A stretch of DNA of 64,000 nucleotides from Spirosoma aerolatum. GTDB taxonomy: Bacteria > Bacteroidota > Bacteroidia > Cytophagales > Spirosomataceae. Location: contig NZ_CP020104.1 in NCBI RefSeq assembly GCF_002056795.1, positions 1,065,001-1,129,000 on the forward strand, given 5' to 3'. The notes under the pieces are model-generated. The model saw only the letters and a list, made by a program, of their open reading frames with translations. It was not told where the DNA came from and made no database searches. Made by a program: the position numbers and the translations under genes. Below are positions 9,183 through 19,389 of this stretch, in pieces; the first letter of the stretch is position 1, and every line of letters begins with the position of its first letter.

Positions 9183-10010
9183 TTAGTTATTGATCGTCAT
9201 TGACTTATCGGTGGTTTCGGGCTGGGGCAGTGTATTGTTTATCCAGTTCAGGATGTAGTCGGCGTCTTCTTTCCAGGTAGGTTGACCCAGCACAAAATGG
9301 TTACGCCCTTTAAGTTCCTTGTAATCCGTGATAGAGTCTGAATGCCGGTATTTGCGGTAGTTGTCGTAATTGAGCGGAGCCGGAATCGTGTGATCCGTGC
9401 TACCCGAGGTAAGCAGCAATGGGGCGTGGGGTTTGCTGAAATCGACATGAGCCGCTGCCGTAATCGTATCGCGAACGATGAGTTTGGATTCGGGTATGGC
9501 AAACTGGTAATAAGCGGCTTTCTGCTGGTCGAGTGGCATGCCATTGGTAAAGGCATATTGCCAGTCTTCAAACGACATCAGATAAGTCTCCTTCGTGGAG
9601 GTAAAAAAGCCCAGCGGTCCCCAGCCTGCTTTCAGAAACGACAGCTTGAAGGTGAAGATACCCTGTGGAGGCACCGAATGAATCGCAATACCGGCTGCCC
9701 CTAATCCGCGTTGTAACAAAAGCTGCACCATTAGCCCTCCAATGGAGTGACCGATCAGGATGGGTTTTTCGGGAAGTTGCTCAACAATCCGGGCGTAATA
9801 ATCGGTCAGATCGGCCAGACGGTTGGAGGCAATGCTGGCATCTGGATGGCGGTTTCGCAATACTTCAGCCGGAGCATCTTTATGGGGCCAGGGCGGTGCG
9901 ATAGTCGTGTAACCTCTCTGCTGAAAATACGTTTGCCATTCATTCCAGCAATCATTGCTAACAAAGGCGCCAGTGATAAAGACGATGGTTTTGGGACGGG
10001 CGGTTTTCAT
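9183..10010 (-). CDS. Alpha/beta hydrolase, cytoplasmic
   Basis: The protein has 275 residues and no signal peptide (M-K-T-A-R-P-K-T-I-V-F-I-T-G-A-F). The nucleophile elbow is G-H-S-I-G-G near residue 103, a late Asp is in S-G-S-T-D-H-T-I-P, and the His is in G-R-N-H-F near residue 240. It is a member of the non-haem peroxidase/esterase-like alpha/beta hydrolases. It is the first gene of a five-gene minus-strand operon (hydrolase, hydrolase, aldehyde dehydrogenase, SDR, hydrolase), which looks like a small catabolic or detoxifying set. The operon faces the two-component genes at 10330 across a 319-base region containing dyad sites. Confidence 0.88.
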   Translation of the reverse strand: MKTARPKTIVFITGAFVSNDCWNEWQTYFQQRGYTTIAPPWPHKDAPAEVLRNRHPDASIASNRLADLTDYYARIVEQLPEKPILIGHSIGGLMVQLLLQRGLGAAGIAIHSVPPQGIFTFKLSFLKAGWGPLGFFTSTKETYLMSFEDWQYAFTNGMPLDQQKAAYYQFAIPESKLIVRDTITAAAHVDFSKPHAPLLLTSGSTDHTIPAPLNYDNYRKYRHSDSITDYKELKGRNHFVLGQPTWKEDADYILNWINNTLPQPETTDKSMTINN

Positions 10011-10329
10011 GATCGTTTCAGTTTATTTGGTTGAGCCATCTAAACCAAACGAAATGCCGTTATTGTATGTCTTCTGAAAATCAAGCTGTTATGTTTTTGT
10101 GCCAGGAATTTGGCTACTGCATATCGTTGAACAACGAACGGCACAACGATATATCGTTGGCTATAGCTTGAGCCACACAAAACAGCGCATGGCTAAATCA
10201 CTCGAAAAAGTACGATATTTATTGGCTATGTGCTGATAAACAGTACGTTAATATACTTGCCGCTTTCTTTAGCCAGCCTGCCAATGGCGATGGCCTGATT
10301 TATGAACGACCAGCCGAAACGAAAACTTA
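10011..10329. promoter_or_regulatory. Divergent regulatory region with two TCGTTG dyads
   Basis: This 319-base gap separates the minus-strand hydrolase operon from the plus-strand TPR sensor kinase. It contains a perfect 16-base palindrome CAACGATATATCGTTG at 10144-10159, and 14 bases before it a second dyad with the same half-site, TCGTTG-AA-CAACGA at 10124-10137. Two copies of one half-site pair in a divergent promoter are good candidates for a repressor or activator operator. No clear sigma-54 or TAnnTTTG promoter was found. Confidence 0.55.
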
Positions 10330-12639
10330 ATGAGGAGACTGTTATTAATTAGCTGCGTAGCAGGATGTGCATGGCTGACGGCTTCCGCCCAACCTCCAAC
10401 CAATAAGTCGTCGCGTGAATTACTGACGCTTTTGCAGCAAAGCAAGCCCGACACTCATCGGGTCCACCTGTTGCAGGATTTGGCAACCTATTATATGTTC
10501 AAACCGAACGCTCAGGCTGCTGATATGGATAGTGCAATGGCCGTGGCCCGGCAGGCCGAACAGTTGAGTGTGCGGCTACACGACCCGAAAGGGCAGGCAA
10601 CCAGTTTTATTTTGTATGCCCGCGTATACAACCACGATGGGAAAAAGGAAAAAGCAAAAGCGCAGGTGCGAAAAGCCATTGCCATTTTTTCAGCCTTTCA
10701 TTATCTGGATGAATTGGGCGAAGCCTACTTTGAATTCGGTAGCTACTCGCCATTGATTGGGCCGGGGCTGGCAGAACGAATACGGATGGCAGAATTGGCG
10801 TTGTTGACGTTTCAACAGTCAGGCAATAAACTCAAGCAGGCCAATTGTAACAAGGAACTCGGCGATTTGTACCAAGTCGAAGGGAATAATAGTAAGGCAT
10901 TGACTTTCCTTCAGCAGGCGTTGAGTTTATACAAAGTCGTAGGTCGAGGCCGCCTGCAAGGGGTATATGACTTGCTGGGCCAGGTTTGCGGTGAACTGGG
11001 CGATTATAAAGAAGCGATTCGTTATGGACTTTTGGCGGTGCAAACGGCCGAACAATCCGGCGATTCGACCATGTTGCTGGCGACTATCTATAACCGGCTG
11101 GGAATTACCTATCAGAACCTGCATGATCTTAAACTGGCCAATCTGTACTTTAGAAAGTCGATTGCCATTGCAGAGTCCTATCACGACGTTGCAGCGATCT
11201 GTATACTAGCGACGAATCTCAGCGATACTTACATACTGCTTCATCAGCCAGTGGCTGCTCTCGATTTTTTGCGGACAATTGTCAAAAGATACACCCTTCC
11301 TGGCCTGGCCAGCCAAATCTATATTACAGGACAATTTATCAATGCCTATCTGCCCGGTAAGCAGTACACGTTGGCTCAACCCTACAGTGATCGTTTGGTC
11401 AGATTATCCGAAAACAGGGAACAAATTGATAACGAAACACAGCTCTATGCCTATGGTATGCTGATTCGTTTTTTCTTAGACACCCGCCAGTATCAGGAAG
11501 CTGATAAATACCTGCTGATTCATCGGGAAGTGTCTGAGAAAATGGGGTCTCTACGGAGTCTGTCTACCAATCATTTATGGACATTTAAAGTGGATTCAGC
11601 GCAAGGTAATTATCGAGCCGCCATTATGCATTACCAGCGCCATAAACGGTTGAATGACTCCTTGTTTACCGAGTCAAAAAGTAAACAGATAGCCTTACTC
11701 CAAACCCAGTTCGATACCAAAAAGAAAGATCAGGATATAAAGCTAAAAGGGCAGCACATTGAGCTACTCAAAAAACAGGGCGAACTGCAACTAAACGATC
11801 TAAACCAAACCAGGCTCTTACGGAATGTTACGTTCATCGTCGTTGTGCTGCTTGCCATCATTCTGAGCTTAGTATACAATCGGTATCGGCTCAAACAGAA
11901 AAGTAATGCCATTCTGGAGGCTCAACAGATCGAAATTAATGATAAAAATGCCTCTCTTCAGCGGTTGCTGACTGAAAAAGAATGGCTGCTCAAAGAAATT
12001 CACCACCGGGTCAAGAACAATTTACAAATCGTGATGAGCCTGTTGAATACGCAATCGGCTTACCTGACCGATGAAGCAGCCATGCTGGCCATTCGGGATA
12101 GTCAGCATCGGGTTCAGGCCATCTCACTGATCCACCAAAAGCTGTATCAATCTGAAAATTTATCGGCCATCGATATGTCGGTGTATATCCGCGAACTCGT
12201 CGAATATCTACGGGATTTCTTTGGCGCAGGGCAGCGTATCCGATTCGAAACGCATCTTGATCCGGTCAAACTGGGCGTATCGTATGCCGTGCCTATTGGC
12301 CTGATTCTCAACGAAGCCATTACCAATAGCATCAAGTATGCATTTCCCGGCAATATGGTAGGTCAGATTACGATTTCATTCCAACATATGGGCGGTACAA
12401 ATTATGTCATCACCATTACCGACAATGGAATTGGATTGCCCGCCACCATAGATAGTCAGCAACACGATTCGCTGGGTTTGAGCCTGATGCGGGGGCTGAG
12501 CGACGATATCGATGGTCAGTTTTCCATCACCAACAACAACGGGACTCTTATTACTATCCACTTTGTATACGAACCGACTGATGGGCCGCAATCAGTCGGA
12601 TTAGCTCCCCATCTACCTTTTGAAACGACCACGTTATGA
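10330..12639 (+). CDS. TPR-containing sensor histidine kinase (HisKA_2/HWE type)
   Basis: The 769-residue protein has a signal peptide (ending L-T-A-S-A-Q), about 450 residues of tetratricopeptide-like helices in the periplasm, one membrane segment at about residues 497-518, a short coiled coil, then a HisKA_2 phosphoacceptor segment [11 protein letters not shown] (His558/His559) and an ATPase domain with [10 protein letters not shown] and D-N-G-I-G-L-P motifs. TPR sensor kinases of this type are common in Bacteroidota; the ligand or partner sensed by the TPR part is unknown. The stop overlaps the start of the response-regulator gene by 4 bases (ATGA), so the two are translationally coupled and form a pair. 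Confidence 0.92.
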   Translation: MRRLLLISCVAGCAWLTASAQPPTNKSSRELLTLLQQSKPDTHRVHLLQDLATYYMFKPNAQAADMDSAMAVARQAEQLSVRLHDPKGQATSFILYARVYNHDGKKEKAKAQVRKAIAIFSAFHYLDELGEAYFEFGSYSPLIGPGLAERIRMAELALLTFQQSGNKLKQANCNKELGDLYQVEGNNSKALTFLQQALSLYKVVGRGRLQGVYDLLGQVCGELGDYKEAIRYGLLAVQTAEQSGDSTMLLATIYNRLGITYQNLHDLKLANLYFRKSIAIAESYHDVAAICILATNLSDTYILLHQPVAALDFLRTIVKRYTLPGLASQIYITGQFINAYLPGKQYTLAQPYSDRLVRLSENREQIDNETQLYAYGMLIRFFLDTRQYQEADKYLLIHREVSEKMGSLRSLSTNHLWTFKVDSAQGNYRAAIMHYQRHKRLNDSLFTESKSKQIALLQTQFDTKKKDQDIKLKGQHIELLKKQGELQLNDLNQTRLLRNVTFIVVVLLAIILSLVYNRYRLKQKSNAILEAQQIEINDKNASLQRLLTEKEWLLKEIHHRVKNNLQIVMSLLNTQSAYLTDEAAMLAIRDSQHRVQAISLIHQKLYQSENLSAIDMSVYIRELVEYLRDFFGAGQRIRFETHLDPVKLGVSYAVPIGLILNEAITNSIKYAFPGNMVGQITISFQHMGGTNYVITITDNGIGLPATIDSQQHDSLGLSLMRGLSDDIDGQFSITNNNGTLITIHFVYEPTDGPQSVGLAPHLPFETTTL

Positions 12640-14590
12640 GCCAGACAGTCCTGATTGTAGAGGATCAGTTTATTGAAGCCAATGACTTGCGATTAATGCT
12701 GCAAAAAGCCGGATACCGGGTTACGGGGATTGCCCGTTCGGTTCCCAATGCGCTGGAACTTATCGGTCAGGAAAAACCGGATGTGGTCCTGCTGGATATT
12801 TTCCTGAAAGGACCACTTACCGGCATTGATCTGGCTAAACAATTAAAAGAAGATTCGATTCCGTTTATCTATCTCTCGGCCAACTCGACGCAGGATGTCC
12901 TGACGGCCGCCAAAGCGACCCAGCCCGATGGTTTTTTAGTGAAGCCGTTTCGGGAAAAAGATGTACTGGTTACGCTCGAAGTGGCCCGGTATCGGTATGA
13001 ACATAGCCTCGAAGCTAGCTTCCGTCGGGGCGCTCAGCTTCTCAAACAACTCACCAAACTCCTTGCGGAGCCAATCGATTGGGAGCAGAAGTTGCTGAAT
13101 GTTGGGAAAGCGATTCAGCCCTTCGTTCCGTTTGACTTTGTGGCGGCAGGCCCATCAGCAGCCTCGAAAACGGTGTACACAGATCTAGGCTTTTTACGCA
13201 TCGGTTTCGACGAATATCAGCTTGTAGGCCCGAGCGAGCTGATGATTATGGCCAATTTGAAACAGCATGAACTGGCTGCTTTACAAGCGAAAACCCCTCT
13301 GGAAACAGAAGCCACCTGGTATGATGAGACTGCCTTTAAGCGTGTGTGCCAACTGCCTTCCATCCGAAAATTAATTGCCAATACGTTTCTGATGCGCTCT
13401 CAACTGGTGTTGCCGCTGGCCGTGCCAACGGGCGAATTCTTTACATTCTACTTTTATAGTCGTCGTCCAGATGCCTACGAGGAGGAACACCTTGCTCTGC
13501 TTAGCCAGTTAACGACCGTATTGACGAATGCTGTTGCCGAGAAACTAACGACGAGCCCCCTTCACTCAACAGGGGTTCCGTCTCCAGAGCCAATAGCTCC
13601 TCCGCCGGTAGCTAGTTATTCCAGCCAAACCACATTTGAGGGAATTGTAGGTAGTAGTCACTTGCTGTTGACGGTATTCGATCATCTGTCGCTGGTGGCT
13701 CCTACCGATACGTCGGTGTTGATTCTGGGTGAGAGCGGAACCGGCAAAGAGCGCATTGCAGCCACGATTCATCAGTTATCTCCCCGAAAACGAAAGCCTT
13801 TTATCCGGGTCAACTGTGCCACCTTACCCGCCAACCTGATTGAGTCCGAGCTATTCGGTCATGAAAAAGGTTCATTCACGGGAGCCACCGATAAGCGAAT
13901 CGGCCGGTTTGAGCAGGCCGACGGAGGCACCCTTTTTCTGGACGAAATCGGGGAGATGCCGGTTGAATTGCAGGTAAAGTTGCTGCGGGTATTGCAGGAG
14001 AAAGAGATTGAACGCATCGGGGGCAGTCGTCCATTAAAATCAATGTACGCATTATTGCTGCCACCAACCGTAATCTGGAAAAGGAAGTAGCCGAAGGTCG
14101 TTTTCGGCTCGATCTGTACTACCGATTGAACGTATTTCCTATATCCCTTCCCCCGTTGCGAGATCGTAAGGAAGATATACCCGCCCTTGTCGAGCATTTT
14201 ATCGAAAAGTATAATCAGAAAACGGGTAAGAGAGTCGCAGGGATATCGACTCCGGCATTAAATACCTTACTAGACTATCAATGGCCTGGTAATATTAGGG
14301 AATTGGAGCACCTGATTGAACGAAGTGTGTTGCTGACGAAAGGCTCACTAATCGAAGAAGTGGGTTTACTCAATATAGGCCAACCGCCCTTACCAACGGT
14401 GTCTGAAGAGCACCGGATTAAGACTATCGATGAAAATGAGCGGGATCATATCATTGCTGTCCTCAAGAAATGCAACGGCCGAATCTGGGGAGCGGGTGGG
14501 GCCGCCGAAGTGCTGAATGTTCCGCCAACAACGCTAAATTCTAAAATGAAAAAACTGGGGATTCGTAAAGAGTACCTGGATCATAAGTAG
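12636..14590 (+). pseudogene. Sigma-54-type response regulator (NtrC-like) with a one-base frameshift
   Basis: The domains in order are a receiver (residues 1-120, phosphoacceptor D54 in V-V-L-L-D-I-F, Lys in L-V-K-P-F), a linker of about 200 residues, an AAA+ sigma-54 activator domain (Walker A G-E-S-G-T-G-K-E, the loop G-S-F-T-G-A instead of the usual G-A-F-T-G-A, Walker B L-F-L-D-E-I-G) and a Fis-type HTH at the end. The reading frame breaks at the A run 14036-14039 after G-S-R-P-L-K. The next frame continues perfectly ([15 protein letters not shown] ... [13 protein letters not shown]) to a stop at 14590. Restoring one A gives 651 residues. Because the break is a homopolymer contraction and both halves are well kept, a sequencing error is plausible. 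Partner of the upstream sensor kinase; a divergent target operon at 10010 is possible. Confidence 0.87.
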
Positions 14591-14705
14591 TATAGGATGT
14601 GGGTTACGACATGAGACTTTTCCTGACATACCTGCAATACACTGCTGCCCGTCTAAAAAATGTACCCATGCAGCAAGACAATTAACTGGAGAAACAATAA
14701 CCTAA

Positions 14706-16091
14706 TCAAACAGCGTGCAAGGGTAAAATGACTTCGGTGATGGTGCCGCCACCCGGCCGTGGAAGTAAGTGAAGCCGCCCCTGATGGAGCGTGATGATTC
14801 GATGCGCTAAGGTTAATCCGATGCCGAATCCCGCGATTGGCTCTACATTAGATCCTCGAACCAACGGTTGTAAGACCCGTTCTTCTTCGCCTGGTGTTAG
14901 GCCAATCCCCTGATCTTCAATACGAATACGTGCCCGCTCGTCGGTGTCCATTTCCAGGCATAACGTAACAGGCTGTCCGCTGGAATACTTGGCTGCATTG
15001 TCCAGTAGATTCAGCAAGGAGGTTTTGAGCAGGTAGGCATTGCCCAGAACCGTAACGGGTGTGGCTTGTTCAATGATTCCGTCGCTGACCTGTACGGATA
15101 ATGCTTGCCCGGGGCGTTGCTGGCCGAGGGTATCGGCTGCATCGAGTACGACCTCTACCAGTTCGAGGGCTTTTCGATCAAGATGTGCATCCAGCCCATC
15201 GATACGAGCCAGTTGCAATAACCCGTTCGCCAGCGCCGTAAGTTTATCCAGTTCGGTAACGGCCTGGCTTATACCTCGCTTGAGCGCATCGGGGTCTGCG
15301 TCGTAGATGAGAGATGTTTCCAGCCAGCCTTTGATGGTCGTTAATGGCGTGCGTAGTTCGTGAGAAGCCTGAGCAATAAAGGAGCGCTGGTTCTCGACGA
15401 GCCGTTCCTGTCGTGTCAGTAACTCATTGAAGGCCTGGGCTAATACACCTACTTCGTCGTTAGGGTTTTCGGTTTGTAACCGGAAAGGTAGTTTGCTGGC
15501 CGTGGGTGTGTTAATCTGATCGATTAGCCTGGTAAGCGGTTTGAGGGCCTGTCGGGAAAAAAAATAGCCTAAGAAAATCACCAGGCCGATGGCCATTACG
15601 TTACCAACGATAAACAGGTCTCGTAGTTCCCGTTGCCGTTGATAGCCGTCCTGATCGTAAGCGGTCACGATAGCTACATACTCATGGCCATCGGGCGAGG
15701 GCGATAGGCCTGCATAGGTCAGGGCGACTCCATCTTTTGGGTAAGTGTGCCCCGAACTCGTATACTGGAAACGCACTAGCCGCTCTCGCCGAACCCGGTT
15801 GCGGAATGATGGCCCAGACATAAAGTCGTTGGTATCCTGACTTTTATAGATCAAGCTATCGGCTGGCGAGTAGACAAACTCAACCTGCTCAGGCATGGAG
15901 GTAATCACACTGCCTGCCACTCCTTTCAGGGTCAGCAATTGCTCAGTAACCCTGGCTTTTCGTTCCAGCCGATCTTCGATGGACCGTTGCCGAAAGCTGG
16001 CGTAGGTACTGTATACATAGACCGAGAAAATGAGCAATATGCTGGCCACCAGTGCCGAAAACCAGAGGATGAGTTTGTGCTTGATCTGCAT
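14706..16091 (-). CDS. Membrane sensor histidine kinase (HAMP, HisKA)
   Basis: The protein has 461 residues: a first membrane segment at about residues 9-30, a periplasmic sensor region of about 125 residues, a second membrane segment near 158-178, a HAMP linker, a HisKA domain (S-H-E-L-R-T-P-L-T-T-I-K-G) and an ATPase domain (N-box L-L-D-N-A-A-K-Y, G1 D-Q-G-I-G-L, G2 G-F-G-I-G-L-T-L). All motifs needed for autophosphorylation are present. It lies 2 bases after the stop of the OmpR-type regulator gene, so the two form one operon and a pair. The layout resembles CusS/PcoS- and ArlS-like kinases that watch the envelope. Confidence 0.92.
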   Translation of the reverse strand: MQIKHKLILWFSALVASILLIFSVYVYSTYASFRQRSIEDRLERKARVTEQLLTLKGVAGSVITSMPEQVEFVYSPADSLIYKSQDTNDFMSGPSFRNRVRRERLVRFQYTSSGHTYPKDGVALTYAGLSPSPDGHEYVAIVTAYDQDGYQRQRELRDLFIVGNVMAIGLVIFLGYFFSRQALKPLTRLIDQINTPTASKLPFRLQTENPNDEVGVLAQAFNELLTRQERLVENQRSFIAQASHELRTPLTTIKGWLETSLIYDADPDALKRGISQAVTELDKLTALANGLLQLARIDGLDAHLDRKALELVEVVLDAADTLGQQRPGQALSVQVSDGIIEQATPVTVLGNAYLLKTSLLNLLDNAAKYSSGQPVTLCLEMDTDERARIRIEDQGIGLTPGEEERVLQPLVRGSNVEPIAGFGIGLTLAHRIITLHQGRLHLLPRPGGGTITEVILPLHAV

Positions 16092-16093
16092 AA

Positions 16094-16768
16094 TTAGCCC
16101 CGTAAGACATAACCCATGCCCACAATGGTGTGTACTAGCTTTGGGCTGAAATCCTTATCGATCTTCTTGCGCAAGTAGTTGATATACACTTCAATAACGT
16201 TAGTATTGGTGTCGAAATGAAGATCCCAGACTTTCTCGGCTATATCGATTCTGCTGACAATTTTACCCTTGTTTATCATAAGGTACTCTAGTAGCGCATA
16301 TTCTCGGGCGGTCAAATCAATCCGTTGGCCCGCTCGGGTAACGGAATGGGCTTCGGTATCCAGCTCCAGATCAACCACGCGTAACACCGTTTTAAAACCG
16401 CTGTAATCGCTATTTCGGCGGGCTAGAGCTTTGATCCGTAGTAGGAGCTCACGAAACTCAAACGGCTTCACCAGATAGTCGTCGGCACCCGCTCCGAAAC
16501 CACTTTCTTTATCGGGCAGACTATCCAATGCGGTCAACAAAAGTATTGATTGCTTAGGTGACTCCTGCTTAATCTGTCGGCATAATTCAAATCCGTTGAT
16601 ATACGGCAGATTAACATCCAGTACAATAACATCATAGCTATTGTTATTCGCCATACGCTGACCCATCAGGCCGTCATACGCCAGGTCGATTTCGTAACCC
16701 TCGCTCTCAATGCCTTTACGAATGAAGGAGGCCAGACTCACTTCATCTTCAACAAGTAGTATCTTCAT
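16094..16768 (-). CDS. OmpR/PhoB family response regulator
   Basis: The 224-residue protein has a receiver domain (acidic pair E-D near residues 7-8, phosphoacceptor Asp in V-I-V-L-D-V-N near residue 51, Lys in L-V-K-P-F near 101) and a C-terminal winged helix (T-A-R-E-Y-A-L-L-E-Y-L near residue 155, ending G-M-G-Y-V-L-R-G). It binds DNA as a dimer to direct repeats when phosphorylated. It is the first gene of the operon with the sensor kinase. The phased repeats in front of the efflux operon (4990-5030) are the kind of site this family uses, but no copy was seen in front of this gene, so a link is speculative. Confidence 0.94.
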   Translation of the reverse strand: MKILLVEDEVSLASFIRKGIESEGYEIDLAYDGLMGQRMANNNSYDVIVLDVNLPYINGFELCRQIKQESPKQSILLLTALDSLPDKESGFGAGADDYLVKPFEFRELLLRIKALARRNSDYSGFKTVLRVVDLELDTEAHSVTRAGQRIDLTAREYALLEYLMINKGKIVSRIDIAEKVWDLHFDTNTNVIEVYINYLRKKIDKDFSPKLVHTIVGMGYVLRG

Positions 16769-17523
16769 GGATTAAGAGTACTGGACTCACTTTGTTAATA
16801 CGTGATTATAACAAGGGTAGACGTAAAAAACGGGATCAGCAATGGTTAAAAAGCAATAACGCGTCGAATCCGTCCAGGGTTTCTCTAAATTTACCCGATC
16901 GATAAAACGTAGTCGGGACAGCAAAAACAAAGTGAAGAATTTCATGAATAGGCAACAAAAAGGCATCCACAGTTTTATATGTGCAAGTGCGTAAGTCTAT
17001 AAAAAAACTGGTAATCTTGCTAAGTCAACCAATTGATTTGTGTATGTAATTTTCTCAATCTAATTTCAAGCAGCTTTACAAGTAAAGCTATCTATGAGAT
17101 ATGATCATTTGTGCTTTTGGGGCCTAAATAGAAAAGTATAAAGTATATACTACATGATCGGAAGAGTAAAGTTCGCTTTTGATCTGTATGAGTTTAATGA
17201 TTGCCCTTTCTTGAAAAAATACTGTTGCTGGCGAATTTTCTTAAATCTATGAGCGGGCCTGATATCGTTGTCGTAGATTTCTTTAGTCCTGATTAATTAT
17301 CCATAGTGGGTTTAGCCCAATCTGTTGCAGCTGGTATTATACGTTTTGATACTATGATCTGAAGGACTACAAACCAGAGCTGATTTGTAGTTGACGATAT
17401 AGGTTACGGTTCCCCATTGCTTAATGGGACAGATTTTAATTAAATCTCACAATTCTCCATTGACATTTAGTTCATAAGCTGGATATACTCTTAGTATGAT
17501 CAAAAAAACTAATACTTACCATT
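16769..17523. other. 755-base intergenic region without a recognised gene
   Basis: This is one of the longest gaps in the window. It is A+T-richer than its surroundings and separates the OmpR-type operon (minus) from the first kinase gene of the phospho-signalling region (plus). I see no open frame of note, no tRNA and no strong hairpin. It must contain the two divergent promoters; it could also hold an untranslated RNA, but nothing in the sequence shows one. Confidence 0.5.
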
Positions 17524-19338
17524 ATGATTCCTAAAATACCTGATTACAAAAACTTTAAAAAATTAGGAGAGGGGGGAATGGCGGTTGTGTGGTATGCCGA
17601 GAATGCGCTTGGAAAACCATTCGCCATAAAACTTCTCAACCAGGATATGGTGGGCAAAGAAAAAATTGTAGAACGGTTTCGGAATGAAGCTAAGTTGATG
17701 GTCGGCCTGAATCACCCTAATATCCGGCAGGTCATAAGCTACTACGAAGATGAGAACACAATGGCCATCATTATGGAATACCTCGAAGGGCAGGACTTAG
17801 GCAAGTACCTGACAACCTATGGAGCAATACCCGAAGGTATGGCCGTTCGCTGGTTTAATGATATCCTGGACGCAATGACCTACGTTCACCGCAAAGGGTA
17901 CATTCACCGTGACATTAAACCCTCAAATTTGTTTCTGACAAGCGGAGGACAAATAGAGATCATGGATTTTGGCATTGCCAAGATCGTTGATTCTACTCAG
18001 GAACTAACTCAGATTTCGATTGGCTCTCCGCAATACATGAGCCCGGAGCAGGTGCTTACGCCAAAATCCATCGACCTCCGTACCGACATCTATTCGCTGG
18101 GTGTCACGTTATATGCTTTATTAACTGGTAAAAAGCCTTACAACGATTCCTATAGTTCATCATATACTATTCAAACAGAGATTACCAAAAATCCGCTACC
18201 TTATATTCCGGGGGTATCATCTGCGATCAACGCAGCAATTCAAAAAGCCACCAGTAAGAATTCGGACTACCGATTCCAAAGCTGCGAGGAGTTTAAAGCC
18301 GCTCTGAATGAGCCTGATAGCCTGGATTCTGATCAGGTTGAGGTAGAAATAGATGATCGACCTCCAGTTATTCCACCTTCATACAACCATCGGCCTCCGG
18401 TTCAACCTCTCTACGATAATCCGCCTATAAGGCATTATCCCGAAAAGCCCAAATCCAACGTAGGGCGAAACATTATCATAGCCGTCGTCATTGTCATCGC
18501 TGTGTTTGGCGGGTTGGTTTTGTTCGGCCTTCAGATAGAGAAAAGCGAAATAAATAAAGGGGTTAACCTGTATGAAGAAAAGAATTATACGGAAGCGTTT
18601 AACCTGCTTTACAAAAACCGGGGGTCGAGTTTTTTGACTCCGCAGGCCATGCACGATTTGGGCTATATGTATGACACTGGAAGCGGCACACAACAGGATT
18701 ATACAGAAGCACGGGAATGGTATGAAAAAGCGTCAGATAAAGGAATCGCCATGAGTATGAATAATCTGGGCGTTATGTATCGATATGGGTCGGGGGTGGA
18801 TAAAGATTACAGTCGGGCCAGATCGTATTTTGAACGAGCAGCCGCTGAGGGGGTACATCTGGCTAATTACAACCTGGGCGATCTCTATGAGAATGGTTTA
18901 GGTGTAGATGTTAACCTGTATAGGGCATTTAATTATTATTCAAAGGCTGCCAAAGAGGGGCACGCAGCCTCTCAGTACAGGCTTGGTCTGATGTATGCAT
19001 TGGGTAAGGGGGTCAGTACAAGTAACTCGCAGGCAGTTTCATGGTTTCAAAAATCAGCCGAGCAGGGATATGCTGAGGGGCAATATGGACTAGGTTATAT
19101 GTATGGAGCTGGCTACGCTACGGGACAGAATGATTATGATACTGCCATAACCTGGTTTGAAAAAGCTGCCGATCAAAACGAATCCAGGGCGCTCTATTAT
19201 TTGGGGCAATATTATGAATATGGTTACGGCAAAAGTAAAGACTGGTCCACAGCACTGTCCTATTACAAAAAATCGGCCCAGTTAGGTAATGAAAATGCCC
19301 AGAAAGTACTGACTGGTTATGGATATAGCTGGCGGTAA
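17524..19338 (+). CDS. Ser/Thr protein kinase with membrane segment and extracytoplasmic Sel1 repeats
   Basis: The protein has 604 residues. Residues 1-265 are a Hanks-type kinase with all catalytic elements: glycine loop G-E-G-G-M-A-V-V, Lys36 in F-A-I-K, H-R-D-I-K-P-S-N with Asp130, D-F-G with Asp148, and S-P-Q-Y-M-S-P-E-Q as activation/P+1 segment. A Pro-rich linker leads to one membrane segment at about residues 315-337. The C-terminal part (about 345-600) consists of Sel1-type repeats (for example A-M-H-D-L-G-Y-M-Y, A-S-Q-Y-R-L-G-L-M-Y). With the kinase inside, the Sel1 repeats would be periplasmic and could sense a protein or wall ligand, as PASTA domains do in PknB. It is the first gene of the plus-strand signalling run and is a close paralogue of the next kinase. 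Confidence 0.94.
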   Translation: MIPKIPDYKNFKKLGEGGMAVVWYAENALGKPFAIKLLNQDMVGKEKIVERFRNEAKLMVGLNHPNIRQVISYYEDENTMAIIMEYLEGQDLGKYLTTYGAIPEGMAVRWFNDILDAMTYVHRKGYIHRDIKPSNLFLTSGGQIEIMDFGIAKIVDSTQELTQISIGSPQYMSPEQVLTPKSIDLRTDIYSLGVTLYALLTGKKPYNDSYSSSYTIQTEITKNPLPYIPGVSSAINAAIQKATSKNSDYRFQSCEEFKAALNEPDSLDSDQVEVEIDDRPPVIPPSYNHRPPVQPLYDNPPIRHYPEKPKSNVGRNIIIAVVIVIAVFGGLVLFGLQIEKSEINKGVNLYEEKNYTEAFNLLYKNRGSSFLTPQAMHDLGYMYDTGSGTQQDYTEAREWYEKASDKGIAMSMNNLGVMYRYGSGVDKDYSRARSYFERAAAEGVHLANYNLGDLYENGLGVDVNLYRAFNYYSKAAKEGHAASQYRLGLMYALGKGVSTSNSQAVSWFQKSAEQGYAEGQYGLGYMYGAGYATGQNDYDTAITWFEKAADQNESRALYYLGQYYEYGYGKSKDWSTALSYYKKSAQLGNENAQKVLTGYGYSWR

Positions 19339-19389
19339 TGCGTACATGGCTGACGAATACCCGTTTCTATCGTTTTCAATTTTATATCA

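Noticed and set aside
10099..10105. CTGGCAC on the minus strand as a sigma-54 -24 element for the hydrolase operon
   Set aside because: No GC at the required -12 distance; the bases there are TA, so the match is half a promoter only.
13861..13890. G-S-F-T-G-A loop as evidence that the NtrC-type regulator cannot contact sigma-54
   Set aside because: Ser at the second position is a mild change and the loop is otherwise intact, so loss of function is not supported.
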